Below, piece by piece: positions 58,636 to 64,000 of a stretch of DNA of 64,000 nt. Each line of letters begins with the position of its first letter. Position 1 is the first letter of the stretch. The notes beneath the pieces were generated by a model, which made no database searches, had not been told where the DNA came from, and saw only the letters and a program-made list of their open reading frames with translations. Origin of the DNA: Paratinospora sagittata (lineage: Eukaryota > Streptophyta > Magnoliopsida > Ranunculales > Menispermaceae); assembly GCA_035771175.1 (NCBI GenBank), contig CM069598.1:21311438-21375437 (forward strand). The letters are read 5' to 3'. A program made the position numbers and the translations under genes.

Positions 58636-59615
58636 AAAATAAATTACATTCATTAGATTTTACCAGGTAAGGAGATAAATTACATTCATACCATTTAATG
58701 CCACGGTAAATAGTAACAACAGTAGACAATTCTTATTTTAAAAACGTCAAGGCACAAAAACTATGGCAAAAAAATAAAAAGAAAGATAATGAAATTAGAA
58801 AAACTAACAAAGTAAATTTCAGAAGTCTCTTTACGAGATTGTTTGGGCAATATAAGACATCTAAAATATAATTAATAATATACTGCAACCAAACAACAAA
58901 AGAAGAAAAAGAGTATGAAGAAAAAGTTAAGGAAAGGGAACCATCAAGACTGGGTTAGCATCCGACAAAGGAAAATCCAAATTTTTAAAAGTAGAAATAT
59001 AATTTCTTAACTTCCATTATGAAAAAATTCAAATTTTAGAGGAATAAAAAAAAATGTAGCCTCCTCTAGGAAAATCCAAATTCTAGTATTATTAATAATA
59101 GTTAGTTATTTTCTATCTTGTTTGTTATGTAAGACTATGAATAATGGGGATTTTGTGAATCAGAGATTTTAGTTTTGGTCATACTTTGGATGGATTAAGA
59201 CATTCAGAATATGTATTAGAATTGAAAAATTTGAGGAACGAAATTCCTGTGACTGTGATTGGTAGGCAGTGGAAAAAATAAGTTATAAATTGTATCGTCT
59301 ACCTCAACGGAATGGGACGGATGAGTTGGAAGGATACCTTTTATACCCTATTTTACCACTTACTTGTAGATTAGGTAATATTGTATAATGTTTTATACCA
59401 ATAGAGTGCCAATTTTGGTCTAACTTACAAAAGGGAAGATTTCGACAAAGAATATATAATTGCAAATACCCTTGAAAGTTTTTCAAAGGAAAAATTAATG
59501 TTTAAAGTATAAATTATGAAAGTATATTCCAACATTGTTTTATGTTTTATTGAACCACATTCTGTAAGTCAATCAAGATTGGAAAAACCTCAATACCCAA
59601 ACACCTAAAAGCTAG

Positions 59616-60778
59616 GTGGAAACCTATGTAGATAAATTAGGATTTAATTTGAGTATTAATGATTTTTGTAACAAAATGCTGAGATGCACAAGAAGACAAG
59701 ATAAGACCAGACAAAGCGCCACTAATCTCAGTCCAGAACGAATGGAGACTGATATGACGCCACCGTTACAACCAACTGAGAGGAATGCAACGGGTCAGGC
59801 ACCAATAGAAGATCAACCATTGCCATCAATGGTAGAGGAGCATCCACCATCGACATCGCAACAAATGAACAAGTTTTTTGAGAACTTTGCAAATTATATG
59901 GATTCGCGAATGGGAGCCACTTTGGACCACCATTTGAAAAGTCAATCGTCATACAGTAACATCTCAACATGTGACGAGGATTACCAAACACAACAAATTA
60001 CAAAGTTCAAGAGACTACAAGCTTTGACATTTGAAGGAAAACCTGACTTGGATTCAACACATTAATGGCTGGATGAAACAAAGAAAGCTTTTGAAGCAAT
60101 GGGAATTCCTGAAAGAAGAAAAGTACCTTTGGCAACATACCAAATGGTAGGACTTGCGAATAGTTGGTGGAAAATAGTGAAGGAAGATCTGACATAAATG
60201 TTGCTACAATGACATGGCTGGAATTTGAAGCAATATTTGTGGAAGAATATTTTTCAAAAGCTGTGAAAAGACAAAAGCGTTAGGAATTCACCAAGCTTTA
60301 TCAATGACAAATGTCAGTACGAGTTCTTCCAAGTTTGTGGAATTATCAGTGTTTTTTTTTTCTCAACTGCCTCCAATAAAAAAAACAAAGCCGAGAAATT
60401 CTTTAATAGCTTGCGACACGAGTTAAGGTAGGCATTATCTATCCTGGAAGTAGACAGTTACCGTGAAATGGTAAATCGAGCAATGCAATTTGAGCAAGAA
60501 CGACAACAACAAGAACAAAGGAGGAATAAGGGAAAAAAAATTAATAACTTCCAGGAACAAGATAATTTTAGGAAATTTCATCGCAACCAAATTTCGGCCA
60601 CCTCGGGACAAAAGCCAGCATGCACCAGCAACCTCAAACAAGGAGAAGAGCCACAATCGAAACTTGGCCAACATTCTGATACAAGAAAATGCTATAGGTG
60701 TGGACGGGAGGGTCATATTACCCGAAATTGTTATCAAACAAACTCGAAACCTTACTAAGGACGACCACAAACCGTAGC
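59616..60778 (+). pseudogene. Gypsy gag with zinc knuckle (copy A), several stops
   Basis: From ATG 59616 an open frame runs 149 codons (to 60065) through a low-complexity N-terminus into the Gag capsid start (FKRLQALTFEGKPDLD). After a stop, the Retrotrans_gag-type core continues (WLDETKKAFEAMGIP, NSWWKIV, and in another frame WLEFEAIFVEEYFSK). A Gln/Asn-rich linker is followed by a CCHC zinc knuckle CYRCGREGHITRNC (about 60691-60732). The beginning of a protease-like motif follows near 60920-60940. RT and integrase are absent. The N-terminal 113 codons are present again in copy B. Confidence 0.82.
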
Positions 60779-60946
60779 TAAAACCATGCCACAACAGCAA
60801 AGACCTGGTAATCAGGCGCAAGGTCATCAACAACAAGGCCAAGTATATGAGGTCATAGGGCAAGAAAACGTGAACAATGCATTAGTGGAAAGTATGTTTT
60901 CCTTTTATATAACTCTCTAGAACGAGTGTTGTTTGATACAAGATCT

Positions 60947-61222
60947 ATAATACCCTAGGTTTGCACAAAAAACAAAAAATTGTTCGGGCAACCTGCCTGC
61001 ACGTTCAGGCGCCAAATTTTCTACATAAACGACCCTTCCCTCCTCATTTCTCACACCAAAATCACCCCTCCTTGTGATTTTCTTTCTCTTTTTCACTCAT
61101 TTTGAGGTTTTTTCTTCTCTTTTGAGACTCTCTTTCCGAGACTCTCTGTGCGATGCAACGCGGTTCTGCCCGGGGGAAGGCGCTAGTTCTGAAAGGAGTT
61201 TTTACCTGAAGGTAGGGAACGA
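60947..61222 (+). repeat. LTR-like segment 1 (truncated)
   Basis: Begins TAATACCCTAGG. It contains GCACGTTCAGGCGCC, CTCCTCATTTCTCACACC and GTGCGATGCAACGCGG, and is cut at GGGAACGAAA, where copy B starts. The same series occurs at 62569-62760 and, diverged, at 63511-63810. Confidence 0.75.
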
Positions 61223-62760
61223 AAAATAAATTACATTCATTAGATTTTACCAGGTAAGGAGATAAATTACATTCATACCATTTAATGCCACGGTAAATAG
61301 TGACAACAGTAGACAATTCTTATTTTAAAAACGTCAAGGCACAAAAACTATGGCAAAAAAATAAAAAGAAAGATAATGAAATTAGAAAAACTAACAAAGT
61401 AAATTTCAGAAGTCTCTTTACGAGATTGTTTGGGCAATATAAGACATCTAAAATATAATTAATAATATACTGCAACCAAACAACAAAAAAAGAAAAAGAG
61501 TATGAAGAAAAAGTTAAGGAAAGGGAACCATCAAGACTGGGTTAGCATCCGACAAAGGAAAATCCAAATTTTTAAAAGTAGAAATATAATTTCTTAACTT
61601 CCATTAGGAAAAAATTCAAATTTTAGAGGAATAAAAAAAAATGTATCCTCCTCTAGGAAAATCCAAATTCTAGTATTATTAATAATAGTTAGTTATTTTC
61701 TATCTTGTTTGTTATGTAAGACTATGAATAATGGGGATTTTGTGAATCAGAGATTTTAGTTTTGGTCATACTTTGGATGGACTAAGACATTCAGAATATG
61801 TATTAGAATTGAAAAATTTGAGGAACGAAATTCCTGTGACTGTGATTGGTAGGCAGTGGAAAAAATAAGTTATAAATTGTATCGTCTACCTCAACGGAAT
61901 GGGACGGATGAGTTGGAAGGATACCTTTTATACCCTATTTTACCACTTACTTGTAGATTAGGTAATATTGTATAATGTTTTATACCAATAGAGTGCCAAT
62001 TTTGGTCTAACTTACAAAAGGGAAGATTTCGACAAAGAATATATAATTGCAAATACCCTTGAAAGTTTTTCAAAGGAAAAATTAATGTTTAAAGTATAAA
62101 TTATGAAAGTATATTCCAACATTGTTTTATGTTTTATTGAACCACATTCTGTAAGTCAATCAAGATTGGGAAAACCTCAATACCCAAACACCTAAAAGCT
62201 AGGTGGAAACCTATGTAGATAAATTAGGATTTAATTTGAGTATTAATGATTTTTGTAACAAAATGCTGAGATGCACAAGAAGACAAGATAAGACCAGACA
62301 AAGCGCCACTAATCTCAGTCCAGAACGAATGGAGACTGATATGACGCCACCGTTACAACCAACTGAGACGAATGCAACGGGTCAGGCACCAATAGAAGAT
62401 CAACCATTGCCATCAATGGTAGAGGAGCATCCACCATCGACATCGCAACAAATGAACGAGTTTTTTGAGAACTTTGCAAATTATATGGATTCGCGAATGG
62501 GAGCCACTTTGGACCACCATTTGAAAAGTCAATCGTCATACAGTAACATCTCAACTGTCTCCAATAAACGACCCTCCCCTCCTCATTTCTCACACCAAAA
62601 TCACGCCTCGTGATTTTCTTTCTCTTTTTCACTCATTTTGAGGTTTTTTCTTCTCTTTTGAGACTCTCTTTCCGAGACTCTCTGTGCGATGCAACGCGGT
62701 TCTGCCCGGGGGAAGGCGCTAGTTCTGAAAGGAGTTTTTACCTGAAGGTAGGGAACGAAA
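61223..62760 (+). repeat. Tandem duplication, copy B (deletion derivative)
   Basis: Matches copy A from 58636 to 59968 without net indel. It then skips to sequence matching 60368-60380 and again to sequence matching about 61029 onward. The junctions lie in TCTCAAC and ATAAA, short direct repeats present at both breakpoints in copy A. After the junction it runs through the LTR-like segment, ending with the same GGGAACGAAA but continuing as CATAGGTTTGCG. Confidence 0.9.
62203..62613 (+). pseudogene. Truncated gag N-terminus (copy B)
   Basis: An open frame of 136 codons. The first 113 residues match copy A with two substitutions (Arg to Thr and Lys to Glu); the remaining residues come from the joined LTR-like sequence. 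The Gag capsid core and zinc knuckle are deleted. The frame stays open across the first deletion junction by chance. Confidence 0.82.
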
Positions 62761-63510
62761 CATAGGTTTGCGTGTGTTATAACTTTTATTAAAGTTTACA
62801 TTCATTTAACATTATGTTTACAATTCATTTACACTGCATTATTGCGCATAATGTTCATACTGTCATACTTATGCCTGTATATTTGGAATTCATGTATTAC
62901 GTTGTTGTTATGCCGGATTAGTAGTCAATTTGGCTCAACCAGACTCATTCTTGTCCTCAGTAACTTTAAATAGTGAACAGGAGGCAGCGTGCTACTCTAG
63001 ACGATTGGTATTTAAGTAGCCCTCGTGTCTCACCTCTCAACTGGAGACTGATCTAGTTGGTCATATTTGAAAGCTATCAGCTTATACAAGTAATATTGAA
63101 TGTCCTAACCTTGCACGTAGTGATATCGACCCTGATAAGGATCACCAGACGTTGCCAATTCCTGTCTAAATATTATGTAAAGACCGGACCAGTTCATGCA
63201 TTGGCATCATACATAGCACCACTTAGGGACGTATGTGGTTTGTGATTCATAGAATAGCTAGAAGCGATGCTCGCTATTCATTATATTTCTCTAGAGAGGG
63301 ACGTACAATTAGAACCTGACCACTCCTGGGGAGGAACATTTGTACGTGAATCCAGAGCGTCGTTCCTGAGGAGGGACGTACAATGAGAACCCGACTATTC
63401 CTGGGGAGGGACATCTGTACGTGAACTCAGGCGATGTACAGTCATCAAACCATTACGAGACAGTGTCATGCATACATACATATTGAATTGATTATGATGC
63501 TCTGATACCA
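62761..63510. repeat. LTR-like segment 2 continuation and 75-bp tandem duplication
   Basis: The first part (62761-63040) is homologous to 63806-64000, with an extra block of about 80 bp. At 63296-63436 two copies of about 65 bp occur at a 75-bp period (both with GGGACGTACAAT-AGAACC and CTCCTGGGGAGG or close variants). At 63499-63510 the plus strand reads GCTCTGATACCA, the complement of an initiator tRNA-Met primer-binding site. No gene is supported. Confidence 0.65.
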
Positions 63511-64000
63511 TTTGCAATACCCTGTATTTCACCAAAAAAAAAATTAGGGCAACCCCTGAACGTTCAGGCGCATGCCCGAACGTTCGGGCGCTTGCCCAAA
63601 CATTCAGGCGCCAAAAATCTCTATATAAGGAACCCTCCTCATTTCTCATTCCTCACACCAAATCACCTTCTCTTGTGATTTTCTTCTCCTTTCCACTCAT
63701 TCTGAGTTTTTAGTCTTTTGAGACTCTCAGTGTGGTGCGACGAAGTTCTGTTCGGAGGAAAGCGCCAGATCTAAAAGAAGAAGTTTTTATCTGAAGGTGG
63801 GGAAAGAAACATAGGTTTGCGTGTTTATACTGCCGCACTTATGCATGTATATTTGGAATTCATGTATTACACTGTTATAATGTCCGATTTGTGGTCAATC
63901 TGACTCAACTAGACTCGGTCTTGTCCTCAGTAACTTTAAATAGTGAACGGGAGGCATCGGGCTGCTCTAGGCGATTGGTATTTAAGCAGACCTTGTGTCT
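63511..64000. repeat. LTR-like segment 3, running off the window
   Basis: Starts with a TGCAATACCCTG-type terminus directly after a reverse-oriented primer-binding-site sequence. It contains a triple 20-bp repeat, a TATATAAGG box (63622-63630) and the same downstream series as segments 1 and 2. The primer-site orientation argues for a minus-strand element, the TATA box for a plus-strand one; orientation is left open. Confidence 0.65.
63554..63613. repeat. Three tandem 20-bp palindromic units
   Basis: Units at 63554-63573, 63574-63593 and 63594-63613. The central unit contains the perfect palindrome CCCGAACGTTCGGG; the others are degenerate (CCTGAACGTTCAGG and CCCAAACATTCAGG). They sit just upstream of the TATATAAGG box. 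A single degenerate unit occurs near 60995-61015. Confidence 0.9.

Larger units (their letters stand above)
58636..61222 (+). repeat. Tandem duplication, copy A (2,587 bp)
   Basis: Copy A contains AT-rich leader (58636-59615), a gag gene (59616-60760), the start of a protease region (about 60900-60945) and an LTR-like segment (60947-61222). Copy B begins at 61223, 2,587 bp downstream. The first 1,333 bp of the two copies align without a net indel and, by eye, with about nine substitutions. Confidence 0.92.

Noticed and set aside
63554..63613. CRISPR-like or satellite array
   Set aside because: Only three adjoining 20-bp units with no spacers, in plant nuclear DNA; better described as promoter-proximal palindromic repeats.

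Overview
This window is nuclear DNA of a flowering plant, most likely a woody eudicot or similar species with a repeat-rich genome. The evidence is a spliced plant-specific Golgi gene with GT-AG introns, an AT-rich background, and about 40 kb of nested LTR retrotransposons of recognisable plant lineages (Ty1/copia, chromodomain Ty3/gypsy, Athila-like Ty3/gypsy). I cannot name the species from sequence alone.

Layout. (1) About 1-10,500: one intact protein-coding gene on the plus strand, a UDP-xylose/UDP-arabinose 4-epimerase (MUR4/UXE type), with a non-coding leader exon, a leader intron of about 1 kb and ten coding exons that splice to 416 residues. (2) 10,500-13,500: AT-rich intergenic DNA with a tRNA-derived SINE, a TA microsatellite and a hairpin. 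(3) 13,504-23,577: a dead processed (retroposed) copy of the purine-catabolism gene TTL (OHCU decarboxylase / hydroxyisourate hydrolase). It has a poly(A) remnant and a perfect 17-bp target-site duplication, and was later split by a truncated copia element and by a full-length chromodomain gypsy element. (4) 23,600-39,500: retroelement layers. An old minus-strand gag gene is interrupted by an 11.4-kb gypsy element (TSD CAAAC), whose left LTR is itself interrupted by a 2.9-kb solo LTR (TSD TGAGC). (5) 39,531-45,267: a solo LTR containing another solo LTR (TSD ACAAG). (6) 45,300-52,600: a minus-strand Athila-like element with an extra ORF downstream of integrase, interrupted by a further 2.9-kb solo LTR. 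(7) 52,600-56,000: a plus-strand gypsy pol fragment carrying a 781-bp hAT-type MITE (perfect 8-bp TSD), cut by the 3' end of a minus-strand gypsy element. (8) 56,000-58,640: AT-rich repeats. (9) 58,636-64,000: a recent tandem duplication containing a gag gene. The second copy is a deletion derivative whose breakpoints sit in short direct repeats, followed by related LTR-like segments.

Only the epimerase looks functional. It acts in cell-wall and glycoprotein sugar supply, converting UDP-xylose to UDP-arabinose in the Golgi lumen. Everything else is decayed or non-autonomous. The window's interest is its stratigraphy: many insertions have exact boundaries and TSDs, so their relative order can be read directly. 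I found no sign of an undescribed enzymatic or defence system.
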